DNA from: JBAROU01 sp049642385
GTDB taxonomy: Bacteria; Chloroflexota; Dehalococcoidia; DSTF01; RBG-16-68-14
DNA length: 38,443 bases
Assembly: GCA_049642385.1 (NCBI GenBank)
Contig: JBAROU010000079.1
Span: 1-38,443 of the forward strand
Direction of reading: 5' to 3'
In this document: one piece after another, positions 29,735 to 38,059 of the stretch
Numbering within the stretch: the first letter of the stretch is position 1
Layout: each line of letters begins with the position of its first letter
The notes under the pieces: generated by a model
Seen by the model: only the letters and a program-made list of their open reading frames with translations
What the model was told of the DNA's origin: nothing
The model's database searches: none
Made by a program: the position numbers and the translations under genes

Positions 29735-31635
29735 CGCGCGCTTTCCCCGTCCTGAGCGAAGTGCTGCCGTCCAAAGTAGTAATCGAAAATCTGGCTCGCC
29801 ACAGGCCCCGCGGTCGCGGCGCCCCGTCCCTTCTCGAGGAACACCACGAGCGCGATCTCGGGGTTGTCGAACGGAGCGAAGCCCGTGTACCAGGCGTGGG
29901 TCTCGTAGCTGCCGTCCCCATGTGGCGCGCCGAACTCTGCCGTTCCTGTCTTTCCGCCGATCGTCACGTAGGAGCTGGCGCCGCTGGTCGCGGTGCCGTA
30001 GTCGGCCGCCCGGCGCAGGCCGTCCCGCATCACCGCCAAATTCTCCTGCGAGATCGGCAGCTTGTTCGCGACCTCCGGCTCTATCTGGCGAACGGCGTTT
30101 CCGTTCGGGTCGTCGATCTCGCGCACCACGTGTGGGACGAGGACGTCGCCGCCGTTCGCGACGGCCGCCGTCACGCGCATGAGCTGAAGGGGCGTCACCG
30201 CCACAAAGCCCTGGCCGATACCGAAGTGGTACGTGTCACCCAGGTACCAGGGCTCCTTGATGGTCGATTCCTTCCACGTCGGGTCCGGCACCAGTCCAGG
30301 CGCCTCGCCGGGTAGGTCGATCCCTGTCGGCTTGCCGAGGCCGTACTCGCGCGCGTAACGAGCGAGTCGTTTCGCGCCCAGCCCCGCGAAGATCTGCTGC
30401 CCGTCTTGGAAGTAGCCACCAGAGAGGTAGTAGAAGTACACGTCGGACGACATTGCCACGCCGCCGTAGAAATCCAGCGTGCCGAGCGGCGCCCAGTCGT
30501 TGAAGACGAAGTCGCCAACGCTGATCGAGCCGTAGCTAGTGATCGTCGTGTTGGGCGTTGCCACGCCTTCTTGAAGCGCGGCGGTGCCAGTCACCAGCTT
30601 GAACGTACTTCCCGGCGCGTACATCTCGGCGATGCCATGGTTCACCAGCGGCTTCGCCGGATCGTTGAGCATCCGAACGTACGCTTTCTCATCGACAGGA
30701 TCGGTAAGGAGATTGTTGTCGTACGCTGGCAGCGACACCAGCGCCAGCATTTCGCCGGTGTGCACGTTCATCACCGCCGCTGTGCCGCTCGCTGAGCCGG
30801 AGCTCTGCATCGCGCTGCGTAAGTACTGCTGCACCTTGCGCTGGAGGTCGAGGTCGACCGACAGCACGACGTTGCCCGCAGCGCGCGGATCGACGGAGCG
30901 CAGCGTCCGGATCTGGCGTCCCGCCGCGTCGATCTCCACCAAGTCGTAGCCGGGCGTGCCGCGCAACGCCGGCTCGTAGGTCAGCTCGACGCCGGTCTTT
31001 CCCAGGCGGTCGTTGATCTGGTAGCCTTGGCTCTTAAGGGCGTCGAATTCGTCCGCATTGATCCGCCCCACGTAGCCCAAAAGGTGCGACGTCAAGGCCC
31101 CAGTGGGGTACGCGCGGATCGATTCCACCAGCACCTGGACGCCCGGCAGGTCCGCCTGCCGCTCACGCAGCACGAAGGCCGTCTCGTCGCCCAGATCTTG
31201 CTTCACAATGACCGGCGTGAACGGATCTTCGCTCTTTCCCGCTTCCACGATCATGTCGGCGATCGTTTGGGGATTCTCCTTCGTGATACGCGCAAGCTCG
31301 TGCACAACCGCGAGGAACTGGTCGTCCGGCACGTCGGCCGGCACAACGCCGGCCGAGAAGATCGGCACATTCGACACGAGCTGCTCGCCGTTGCGGTCGA
31401 CGATGTCGCCGCGCGCGGGAAGCACCAGCACCCGGCGCAGACGGTTATTCTCCGCGCGCGCCTCGTACGAGTCCTGGTGGACCAGCTGCATCCGCGCGAG
31501 CTGCGCGATCAGCACGCCGAAGAGGGCGATGATCAGGATTTTGAGGATGAGAAAGCGGTGGTCCGAAACCTCAGCGGAGTTCGGTTCGTGGTAGCGGGCG
31601 CGCCAGCGACGGCGGTTGGCAGGGGGTAGCTGCAT
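29731..31635 (-). CDS. mrdA: Penicillin-binding protein 2 (elongation transpeptidase)
   Basis: A 634-residue class B PBP. One membrane anchor spans about 28-48, followed by the dimerisation domain (GDIVDRNGEQLV). In the transpeptidase domain the SxxK serine is in YAPGSTFKLVTG (Ser343, Lys346), the SxN-type motif is SSD (396-398) and KTG is in GGKTGTAEFG near 563. It cross-links peptidoglycan along the side wall with RodA. The ATG at 31635 follows mreD by 36 bases, and the stop overlaps rodA (ATGA). Key residues are intact. Confidence 0.95.
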   Translation of the reverse strand: MQLPPANRRRWRARYHEPNSAEVSDHRFLILKILIIALFGVLIAQLARMQLVHQDSYEARAENNRLRRVLVLPARGDIVDRNGEQLVSNVPIFSAGVVPADVPDDQFLAVVHELARITKENPQTIADMIVEAGKSEDPFTPVIVKQDLGDETAFVLRERQADLPGVQVLVESIRAYPTGALTSHLLGYVGRINADEFDALKSQGYQINDRLGKTGVELTYEPALRGTPGYDLVEIDAAGRQIRTLRSVDPRAAGNVVLSVDLDLQRKVQQYLRSAMQSSGSASGTAAVMNVHTGEMLALVSLPAYDNNLLTDPVDEKAYVRMLNDPAKPLVNHGIAEMYAPGSTFKLVTGTAALQEGVATPNTTITSYGSISVGDFVFNDWAPLGTLDFYGGVAMSSDVYFYYLSGGYFQDGQQIFAGLGAKRLARYAREYGLGKPTGIDLPGEAPGLVPDPTWKESTIKEPWYLGDTYHFGIGQGFVAVTPLQLMRVTAAVANGGDVLVPHVVREIDDPNGNAVRQIEPEVANKLPISQENLAVMRDGLRRAADYGTATSGASSYVTIGGKTGTAEFGAPHGDGSYETHAWYTGFAPFDNPEIALVVFLEKGRGAATAGPVASQIFDYYFGRQHFAQDGESAR

Positions 31636-31671
31636 ATCCCTTCGCTCGGTGGTGCCTCCTTGCCGCGATCG

Positions 31672-32169
31672 CTAGAACGCGCGCCGCGGTTGCAGCCGTG
31701 GGCTTACCAATCGGACCAGGCCGTACGCCGGTAACAGAAGCAGGACGTTGGCAATGATCGCCGGCACCAGGACATCAAGTACGCTCGAGAGCCAGCCGAG
31801 GGAATCCCTGGCTATTGCCAACGTTAGCAGAAGGATGCCCTCATAGGCTAGCGTCGCCAGCGCCGTCAGCGTTACCGCCAACAGCAGGTCCGGCTGGAGC
31901 AGCCGTTGCTCCCGTACCTCCGACAGCAGGATAAGCGGCGATAGCGCCAGCATCGTCACGCCCAGGTGCTCGGCGTCCAGGAGGCCGTGGACAAAGCCCG
32001 CCGCGACCACCAGGAGCAGCGCCTCGCGCTGACTACCGAATGTAATCCAGAGCACCAGCGCCACGATGAGCAGGTTCGGGTGCGCGCCGAAGATATTGAA
32101 GGCGGGCAGTATGGCGACCTGCATCAGCGCTGCCATAACGATCAGCACCAGCCCGAAGACACCGCTCAC
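31672..32169 (-). CDS. mreD: Rod shape-determining protein MreD
   Basis: A 165-residue protein with about five membrane helices (GLVLIVMAALMQVAILPAFN, PNLLIVALVLWITFGSQREALLL, LLAVTLTALATLAYEGILLL). It contains the family's GxxHGLLDA-like FVHGLLDAEHLG between helices. It links MreC and the cell-wall enzymes to MreB filaments. Sequence conservation in MreD is low, so position and topology carry the call. The start codon overlaps the end of mreC by four bases. Confidence 0.88.
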   Translation of the reverse strand: MSGVFGLVLIVMAALMQVAILPAFNIFGAHPNLLIVALVLWITFGSQREALLLVVAAGFVHGLLDAEHLGVTMLALSPLILLSEVREQRLLQPDLLLAVTLTALATLAYEGILLLTLAIARDSLGWLSSVLDVLVPAIIANVLLLLPAYGLVRLVSPRLQPRRAF

Positions 32170-32990
32170 GGCGCTGTCTCCTTCTGCGGCATGAAGCTGG
32201 TTAGCACCAGCACCTTCTCAAGCTGATTGAGGCCGGCGAGCGATTCGATATGGACCGCCTTGAACAGCTCTGAGCCACTCCCGTCCACTTCCACCACCTG
32301 GCCGATCAGCTCTCCCGGCGGGTGCCGCCCGCCGATGCCGGAGGTGAGCACAAGGTCGCCCGCCTTCACGTCCGCCGTCTCCTGTACGAACTCCATCGTC
32401 AGCGTCCCGTCCGCCGAGCCGACGACCACTCCCTCCGTGCGCGACTCCTGGATGCGCGCGCTCACGGCGCTCGTCGGGTCGGTGATCAGGGTTACCCAGG
32501 CAGCGTCGCTCAGTACCCGGTCGATCGAGCCGATCAGGCTGCCTTGCTGGGTCAGGACGATCATGCCTTCCTGCAGCCCGTCGCCGGAGCCGAGGTCGAT
32601 CGCGATCGCGTCCCGCACGTTGCTCGGGTCGCGCGCAAACACGTTCGCCGCGACAAGCGTTTCGCCCGGCTGTATGCCGCGCTGTTCGATCAATTGTCGG
32701 TACTGCTGCGCGTCGCGTTCCTGTTCGCGTAGCGACGTTACTTGCGACGTCAAGAGCTCGTTCGTTTCGCGCAACGATTGGTTCTCATCCGAAAGGCGGT
32801 TCACGTCTGTGAGGTTGTTGACGAAGTCCGCGACGGGCCGCGTCGCAGTGCGCAGCGCAGACTCGATCGGCGCCGCGATGCTCACCGCGCCGCTTTCCAA
32901 CGGGCCCAGATAGGTCAGACGGCTCGCCAGGATCAAGAGGAGACTGGCAGCTACGACAAAGCCGAACCAGGTGCGGCTGCGAACACGCAC
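32166..32990 (-). CDS. mreC: Rod shape-determining protein MreC
   Basis: A 274-residue membrane-anchored scaffold protein. It has a short cytoplasmic tail, one helix (about 9-27), a coiled coil (about 60-100, NRLSDENQSLRETNELLTSQ) and two beta barrels in the periplasmic-side domain (VFARDPSNVRDAIAIDLGSG, QGSLIGSIDRV, VLTSGIGGRHPPGELIGQV). The start is GTG at 32990 with GGAGAGG upstream. It overlaps mreD by four bases. Confidence 0.94.
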   Translation of the reverse strand: MRVRSRTWFGFVVAASLLLILASRLTYLGPLESGAVSIAAPIESALRTATRPVADFVNNLTDVNRLSDENQSLRETNELLTSQVTSLREQERDAQQYRQLIEQRGIQPGETLVAANVFARDPSNVRDAIAIDLGSGDGLQEGMIVLTQQGSLIGSIDRVLSDAAWVTLITDPTSAVSARIQESRTEGVVVGSADGTLTMEFVQETADVKAGDLVLTSGIGGRHPPGELIGQVVEVDGSGSELFKAVHIESLAGLNQLEKVLVLTSFMPQKETAP

Positions 32991-33024
32991 GGGGACGTTC
33001 CTCTCCTCCGGAAGTCGTGTCAGT

Positions 33025-33041
33025 GCACCCGGACCGGGTGC
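33025..33041 (-). other. Stem-loop between mreB and mreC
   Basis: GCACCCG and CGGGTGC form a perfect 7-base stem with a 3-base loop in the 75-base gap. No T-run follows, so it may be an mRNA-processing or attenuation element rather than a terminator. Confidence 0.35.
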
Positions 33042-33065
33042 TGGTCGCCAGGCCCGGCAGCAACG

Positions 33066-34127
33066 CTAGCGAGGTGGCTTGCGCGTCGCCAGACTTGCTT
33101 GCACCTTTGCCAACATTGCCGTCTCTTCCAGCATCTCCCCCGTGCCTTGTACGACGCTCGTGAGCGGGTCGTCCGCCACGTACACCGGGAACTTCGTCTC
33201 CTGGGCCAACCGTCGGTCCAGCCCGCGCAGCAGCGCGCCGCCGCCCGCCAGTGCGATGCCCCGGTACATCAGGTCGGCGACGAGCTCCGGCGGCGTGATC
33301 TCTATCGTCGATCGAACCGCCTCGACGATCGCGCTGATCGAGCCTGACAGCGCGTCCCGGATCTCCACCGTGCTCACCTCGACCGACTTCGGCAGGCCCG
33401 TCGCCAGGTCCCGTCCCCGGATATCGATCGTCTCCTCTTCCTCCATGGGAAAGGCGGAGCCCGCCTGCATCTTGATCTCCTCCGCCATTCGCTCACCGAT
33501 CAGCATGTTGTGCACCTGTCGCGCGTACGCGATGATCTCCTGGTCCATCTCGTCGCCCGCGACACGGATCGATGTGCTCACCACGATCCCGCCCAGCGCG
33601 ATCACCGCCACCTCCGTCGTGCCGCCGCCGATGTCGACGATCATGCAGCCGTGCGGTTCCATCACCGGCAGTCCCGCGCCGATCGCCGCCGCCATCGGCT
33701 CCTCGACTAAGAATGCGGCGCGCGCGCCGGCGTTGATCGCAGCGTCGTGGACCGCGCGCTTCTCCACTTCGGTTACGCCGCTCGGAATGCCGATCACCAC
33801 GCGTGGGCGTGGGATGCCCAGCCCGAAGCGGTCGTGGCACGCGCGGATGAAGTAGTGGAGCATCCGCTCCGTCACCTCGAAGTCGGAGATCACGCCGTCC
33901 TTAAGCGGTCGAACCGCGACAATGTTCGCCGGTGTGCGGCCCACCATTCGCTTCGCCTCCGCGCCGATCGCCAGGACTTTCTTCGATATCTTGTCGATGG
34001 CGACGACCGAAGGCTCATCGATGACGATGCCCCGCCCGCGCACCATCACCAGCGTGTTCGCCGTCCCCAGATCGATGCCTACGTCGTGGGAGAAGAAGCC
34101 CAGGAGGGCAGTCAGTGGATTGATCAA
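33066..34127 (-). CDS. mreB: Rod shape-determining actin homologue MreB
   Basis: A 353-residue cytoplasmic ATPase that forms membrane-bound filaments organising side-wall synthesis. It has phosphate-1 motif VGIDLGTANTLV, phosphate-2 motif MIVDIGGGTTEVAVIALGG and adenosine motif GIALAGGGALLRGLD. An N-terminal amphipathic stretch (MINPLTALLGFFSHD) probably binds the membrane. The start is TTG (34125-34127) with AAGGA eight bases before it; no ATG is available nearby. It is the first gene of mreB-mreC-mreD-mrdA-rodA. Confidence 0.97.
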   Translation of the reverse strand: MINPLTALLGFFSHDVGIDLGTANTLVMVRGRGIVIDEPSVVAIDKISKKVLAIGAEAKRMVGRTPANIVAVRPLKDGVISDFEVTERMLHYFIRACHDRFGLGIPRPRVVIGIPSGVTEVEKRAVHDAAINAGARAAFLVEEPMAAAIGAGLPVMEPHGCMIVDIGGGTTEVAVIALGGIVVSTSIRVAGDEMDQEIIAYARQVHNMLIGERMAEEIKMQAGSAFPMEEEETIDIRGRDLATGLPKSVEVSTVEIRDALSGSISAIVEAVRSTIEITPPELVADLMYRGIALAGGGALLRGLDRRLAQETKFPVYVADDPLTSVVQGTGEMLEETAMLAKVQASLATRKPPR

Positions 34128-34185
34128 ATGACGTGTCCTTACGTTACGTGAGACTGGATTGTACCTGCGGGAGGCCGCAGAGCCG

Positions 34186-34213
34186 ATTATAGCGAAGCGT
34201 CGCGCGCTGTGGA
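34186..34213 (-). promoter_or_regulatory. Promoter of the mreB operon
   Basis: On the minus strand TCCACA (4 of 6) is followed after 16 bases by a perfect TATAAT (34186-34191). The predicted start is near 34179, about 50 bases before the TTG start of mreB. Confidence 0.55.
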
Positions 34214-34280
34214 AGAGGGGTGGCGCTCAGATTGCGTTTTGTGTTTCAGAAAAGCAGTCAACGTTTATCGAAGCGTTGCA

Positions 34281-36317
34281 CTATCCCGCCCCGTGCCGGT
34301 TCAGCAGCGCCATGAACGCCTTCTCCTCCAGGATCTCCGTCCCGTACTTGCGCGCCTTCTCAACCTTCGACCCTGGGCTCCCCCCCACGACCAGGTAATC
34401 GGTCGATTTCGTCACGCTGGAGCTCGCCGACCCGCCCAGCGCCCGGATGCGCGTCTCCGCCTCGCCCCGGCTCATCGCGGAGAGCGTACCTGTGATCACG
34501 AACGCCCGGCCCGCCAGCGGCCCCTCCCGCGCCGGCGGGGCTTCAGCCGTCATCTGAACGCCGCCCTTGCGCAGCTTCCGCATCAGCTTCCGGTTCGCCT
34601 TGTCGTGGAAGTACTCGTGGACGCTCGAAGCCACGACCGGCCCGATCGTCGGGATCGCCTCGATCTCCTCCAATGAGGCGTCCAGCAACGCGTCGATGCT
34701 GCCGAAGTGCTGCGCGAGCAGCGTCGCCGTCTCCGAACCGACGTGCCGGATGCCCAGCGCGAACAGGACATTGCCAAGCGGCCGCTTCCGGCTCGCCTCG
34801 ATCGCGTCGATCACGTTCTGGGCGCTCTTTTCGCCCATCCGCTCCAGCTTGAGCAGGTTGTCCTTCTTCAGGAAGTAGATGTCGGCCGGGTCCTCGACGA
34901 GGCCAGCCTTGAGCAGCGCGAACGCGAGCTGCTCGCCCACGCCGTCGATGTCCATCGCCCCGCGCGAGACGAAGTGCTCAAGCAGCCGGAACGTCTGCGC
35001 CGGGCAGGCGTTGTTCTGGCAGTAGCGCATCACCTCGCCCTCCGGCCGCACGACCTTCGTGCCGCACGCCGGACACTTCTTCGGCGGCACGAATCGCCGC
35101 TCGTCACCCGTGCGTTTGCTCACCACCGGCCCGACAACCTGTGGGATCACCTCGCCCGCGCGCTGCACGATCACCGTGTCGCCGATCAGGATCTCTTTTC
35201 GCTTGATGTCCTCTTCGTTGTGCAGCGTCGCCATCTTCACCACCGCGCCGCCGATGTTCACGGGCTCCAGGATCGCGTACGGGTTCATGCTGCCCGTGCG
35301 ACCCACGTTGATGCCGATGTCGAGCAGCTTCGTCGTACGCTGCGTCGGCGGAAACTTGAACGCAATCGCCCAGCGCGGCTCGCGACCGACGTTGCCCAGC
35401 AGCTCGTGCAGCCGCCGGTCGTCGACTTTCACCACGACGCCATCGATCTCGTACTCCAACGTCTCGCGCTTCTCGGTCCACTGCTGGCAGTGACGCCACA
35501 CGTCATCGATCGTCGTGTAGCGCTCGATGTGCGGGTTGATCTTGAACCCAAACGTGCTTAGCCATTGCAGCGTCTCGAGGTGTGAGTCCGGCACACGAGC
35601 GCCCTCCGCCCAGCCGAGGCCGTACACAAAACAATCGAGCGGGCGGCCTGCCGTCACTCGCGGGTCGAGCTGGCGCACCGAGCCTGCACCGGAGTTGCGT
35701 GGATTCGCGAACAGCGGCTCTCCGCGTTCGGCGCGCTCGGCATTGAGCCGCTCGAAGCCGCTCTTGATCATGAACACCTCGCCCCGCACCTCGAAGCGTC
35801 GCGGCGCGTTCTTGCCCGATACGCGCAGGGGGATGCTCCGGATCGTGCGCAGGTTCTGCGTCACGTTTTCGCCGCGCACGCCGTCGCCGCGCGTCGAGCC
35901 GATAGCAAGCTGCCCGTCGCGATACTCCAGCGCCACGGCCAGGCCGTCGATCTTCGGCTCGCACACCATCGCAAAGTCGTCGCGCTCGGCGAGCTTCGTC
36001 GTGCGCCGGTGCCAGGCGAGCAGGTCGTCTTCGCTGAACGCGTTCGCCAGACTGAGCAGCGGCACCTGGTGCTCTACGATGCCGAACGCCGCGACCGGCT
36101 CGCCGCTCACGCGCTGCGTCGGCGAATCCGGCGTGATTAGCTGCGGGTACTGCTCCTCCAGCGCGCGCAGCTCCTGCATCAGACCGTCGAAGTCCGCGTC
36201 GGGGACTTCCGGCTGGTCGAGGACGAAATAGAGGTGGTTGTGGTAGGCGAGCTCGGAGCGCAGCTCCTCGACGCGCAGTTTCGCGCGCTGCAGCTCCTGG
36301 TCGGTCTTGCTCGGCAT
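34281..36317 (-). CDS. ligA: NAD-dependent DNA ligase
   Basis: A 678-residue replicative ligase. Domain Ia at the N-terminus has YHNHLYFVLDQPEVPDADFD. The adenylation Lys122 lies in CEPKIDGLAVALEY. The OB fold follows, then a four-Cys zinc finger (CPACGTK...MRYCQNNACPAQ, about 410-436), helix-hairpin-helix repeats and a C-terminal BRCT domain (LAGRAFVITGTLSAMSRGEA onward). It seals nicks using NAD+. AAGGAGG precedes the ATG at 36317. The gene follows the SDR at 36371 after 53 bases but appears to have its own promoter. Confidence 0.97.
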   Translation of the reverse strand: MPSKTDQELQRAKLRVEELRSELAYHNHLYFVLDQPEVPDADFDGLMQELRALEEQYPQLITPDSPTQRVSGEPVAAFGIVEHQVPLLSLANAFSEDDLLAWHRRTTKLAERDDFAMVCEPKIDGLAVALEYRDGQLAIGSTRGDGVRGENVTQNLRTIRSIPLRVSGKNAPRRFEVRGEVFMIKSGFERLNAERAERGEPLFANPRNSGAGSVRQLDPRVTAGRPLDCFVYGLGWAEGARVPDSHLETLQWLSTFGFKINPHIERYTTIDDVWRHCQQWTEKRETLEYEIDGVVVKVDDRRLHELLGNVGREPRWAIAFKFPPTQRTTKLLDIGINVGRTGSMNPYAILEPVNIGGAVVKMATLHNEEDIKRKEILIGDTVIVQRAGEVIPQVVGPVVSKRTGDERRFVPPKKCPACGTKVVRPEGEVMRYCQNNACPAQTFRLLEHFVSRGAMDIDGVGEQLAFALLKAGLVEDPADIYFLKKDNLLKLERMGEKSAQNVIDAIEASRKRPLGNVLFALGIRHVGSETATLLAQHFGSIDALLDASLEEIEAIPTIGPVVASSVHEYFHDKANRKLMRKLRKGGVQMTAEAPPAREGPLAGRAFVITGTLSAMSRGEAETRIRALGGSASSSVTKSTDYLVVGGSPGSKVEKARKYGTEILEEKAFMALLNRHGAG

Positions 36318-36321
36318 CCGG

Positions 36322-36352
36322 CCTCCTTACGAGCGTCTTCGTAAGGAGTATA
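36322..36352 (-). promoter_or_regulatory. ligA promoter (extended -10) and overlapping inverted repeat
   Basis: On the minus strand TGTTATACT contains an extended -10 (TATACT, 36347-36352); no good -35 is seen. Just after it, CTTACGA and TCGTAAG form a perfect 7-base inverted repeat with a 6-base centre. The second arm runs into the AAGGAGG ribosome site, so it could be an operator at the start site or a structure hiding the ribosome site. Confidence 0.4.
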
Positions 36353-36370
36353 ACAACGTCTTCGCAGCAG

Positions 36371-37132
36371 TTACGGCTCGTGTTCCACCGGCACCAGCCG
36401 CCGCGGCGCGCCTTCGTAGGCGAGCATGACGCGCCCCGCTAACGAGTCGTCGCGAATGAGCTCGACGACGGCATCGGCGATCTCGTCCGGTTGCACCAGC
36501 ACCGGCGGGAGCTCCTTGCGCTCTTGGGTTGTCATGGCTCCGATCGTGCGCTGCGATGCCGGCGTGTTCACCCAGCCCGGGCAGATGCAGTTCACCCGCA
36601 CGCCCATCGTTTCAGCCAGCGGCGCCAGCGCCGCGGTCAGCCGCACGACACCCGCCTTCGCTGCCGCGTACTCCGGCGCGCCGTGCGGCCGAAAGCCGAT
36701 GCCCGCGCCGGACGAGATGTTTACGATCGCGCCGCCTCGATCGCGCATCGCCTCGATCGCGCACTGCGTCGCAAGCATCACACCGCGCAGGTACACATCG
36801 ATCACACGGCCCCAACGCGCAGCGTCTGCGTCGGGAAAGAACGGCGGCTCAATGAACACGCCGGCGTTGTTCACCAGGATGTCCAGCCCACCGAACGTCT
36901 CCTGTGCGAACGCGACCATCGCCTGCACGTCATGTTCATTGGCGACGTCGCCCCGCACGAACGCCGCGCGGCCTCCGGACGTTGTGATTAGGGCGACAGT
37001 CTCACGCCCGCCCGCCTCATCGATGTCATCGACGACGACCGCCGCGCCCTCCGCCGCCAAGCGCAGCGCCGTCGCCCGCCCGATGCCCGACCCCGCGCCG
37101 GTCACCAGCGCCACCTTACTCCGAATGTCCAT
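36371..37132 (-). CDS. SDR family oxidoreductase
   Basis: A 253-residue classical short-chain dehydrogenase. TGAGSGIG is at 11-18, NNAG at 88-91, and the catalytic Tyr155-x3-Lys159 in EYAAAK, with Ser in IVNISSGAG. After the second strand it has VVVDDID, an Asp consistent with NAD+ preference. Length matches the family. The substrate is not evident. It lies 33 bases after the pyridoxamine-oxidase-fold gene on the same strand and is probably cotranscribed with it and the VOC gene. Confidence 0.88.
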   Translation of the reverse strand: MDIRSKVALVTGAGSGIGRATALRLAAEGAAVVVDDIDEAGGRETVALITTSGGRAAFVRGDVANEHDVQAMVAFAQETFGGLDILVNNAGVFIEPPFFPDADAARWGRVIDVYLRGVMLATQCAIEAMRDRGGAIVNISSGAGIGFRPHGAPEYAAAKAGVVRLTAALAPLAETMGVRVNCICPGWVNTPASQRTIGAMTTQERKELPPVLVQPDEIADAVVELIRDDSLAGRVMLAYEGAPRRLVPVEHEP

Positions 37133-37165
37133 GCTCCGACGCGCCCTTATCCGGTTGTCCGTTCG

Positions 37166-37630
37166 CTATCCGTTGACCCACTTGCGCCGGACCGGCCGCG
37201 TGTTCGGCTGCCCCACGTTCTCCCAATACGCCGTGTCCGCCCGCGCGATGTCGAAGCGAAAGATGACCTCCTCGTTTTTGATGTTCAGCCCTGTTTCAGA
37301 TGCTGCTGCAACGACTTGAACGCGCGTGGCCGCGTCGTTGGCCTCGGTCGCCCGGCCACGCACCGAGAACTCCTCATCGTTTTTGCCCGGCAGACAGTGG
37401 AGCATGTAGCGCCCGTCTCGACGCAGGTCGCCCAGCTTCGGCGAACGATGGCCTATCGCCACGTAGAGCTGCCCGCTGGCGATCACCGGGCAGACGGGGT
37501 GCACCTGTGGCGATCCGTCTGCCTGCGCGGTGGCAAGGTACGCGAGGGCTGCCGCAAGCTCTCGAAGCCGCGCCAGCCCCGCCTCCGCCATCTCCGGCTC
37601 TGCCGTCGCGAACTCGGCCCACGACGCCAC
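37166..37630 (-). CDS. Pyridoxamine 5'-phosphate oxidase-fold (flavin-binding) protein
   Basis: A 154-residue protein with the split-barrel fold of FMN- or F420-binding oxidoreductases. It has LAYLATAQADGSPQVHPVCPVI (the TxxxDGxPHxxPV pattern), KLGDLRRDGRYMLHCL and EFSVRGRATEAND. The family includes PNPOx-like and F420-dependent enzymes; the cofactor cannot be assigned from the sequence alone. The start is GTG at 37630 with GGAGGGG upstream, only three bases after the VOC gene ends, indicating coupling. Confidence 0.8.
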   Translation of the reverse strand: MASWAEFATAEPEMAEAGLARLRELAAALAYLATAQADGSPQVHPVCPVIASGQLYVAIGHRSPKLGDLRRDGRYMLHCLPGKNDEEFSVRGRATEANDAATRVQVVAAASETGLNIKNEEVIFRFDIARADTAYWENVGQPNTRPVRRKWVNG

Positions 37631-37633
37631 GGC

Positions 37634-38005
37634 CTACCCCTCCGCGCCTGGTGGCTTGAACTCGATGATCTGGCAGTAGTTTCCGTCCGGGTCGAGGAAT
37701 GTTGACATGATCCCGCCCCACTCCTCACGACCGGCCTCGCGGATGAACGTCACGCCCTGCGCCGCGAGTCGCTTCTGCTCCGCGCTCAGGTCGTCGACGA
37801 AGAAGTTCATCAGCACGCGGTGAGGCTCCTTCGTTGCGCCCTTCGTCTCGCTGTGCCCGTCGATGAGAAACACTGTCTCGCCGGCGAAGAACGCTGCCTC
37901 GCCTATATCGGGATTCGGACGCAGCCCGACCACATCGCGATAGAACGCCCCCAGCCGCCGCGGGTCTTCGCTCGTCACATTGAGCAGGAATGAGTTGACT
38001 TTCAT
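37634..38005 (-). CDS. VOC family (glyoxalase/dioxygenase-fold) protein
   Basis: A 123-residue single VOC module. It begins MKVNSFLLNVTSEDPRRLGA, followed by FYRDVVGLRP, a central HRVLMNFFVDDL and a C-terminal FLDPDGNYCQIIEF, the normal beta-alpha-beta-beta-beta signature. Glu near the C-terminus (IEF) and His in the second half are possible metal ligands. I chose the ATG at 38005 with AGAGGA upstream; a GTG at 38026 is also in frame. Reaction unknown. It is cotranscribed with the flavin-binding gene. Confidence 0.82.
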   Translation of the reverse strand: MKVNSFLLNVTSEDPRRLGAFYRDVVGLRPNPDIGEAAFFAGETVFLIDGHSETKGATKEPHRVLMNFFVDDLSAEQKRLAAQGVTFIREAGREEWGGIMSTFLDPDGNYCQIIEFKPPGAEG

Positions 38006-38059
38006 TGTTCCATATCCTCTCTTCACTTCAGATGCGTCGTCGAAGGCAATCGAATCTTC

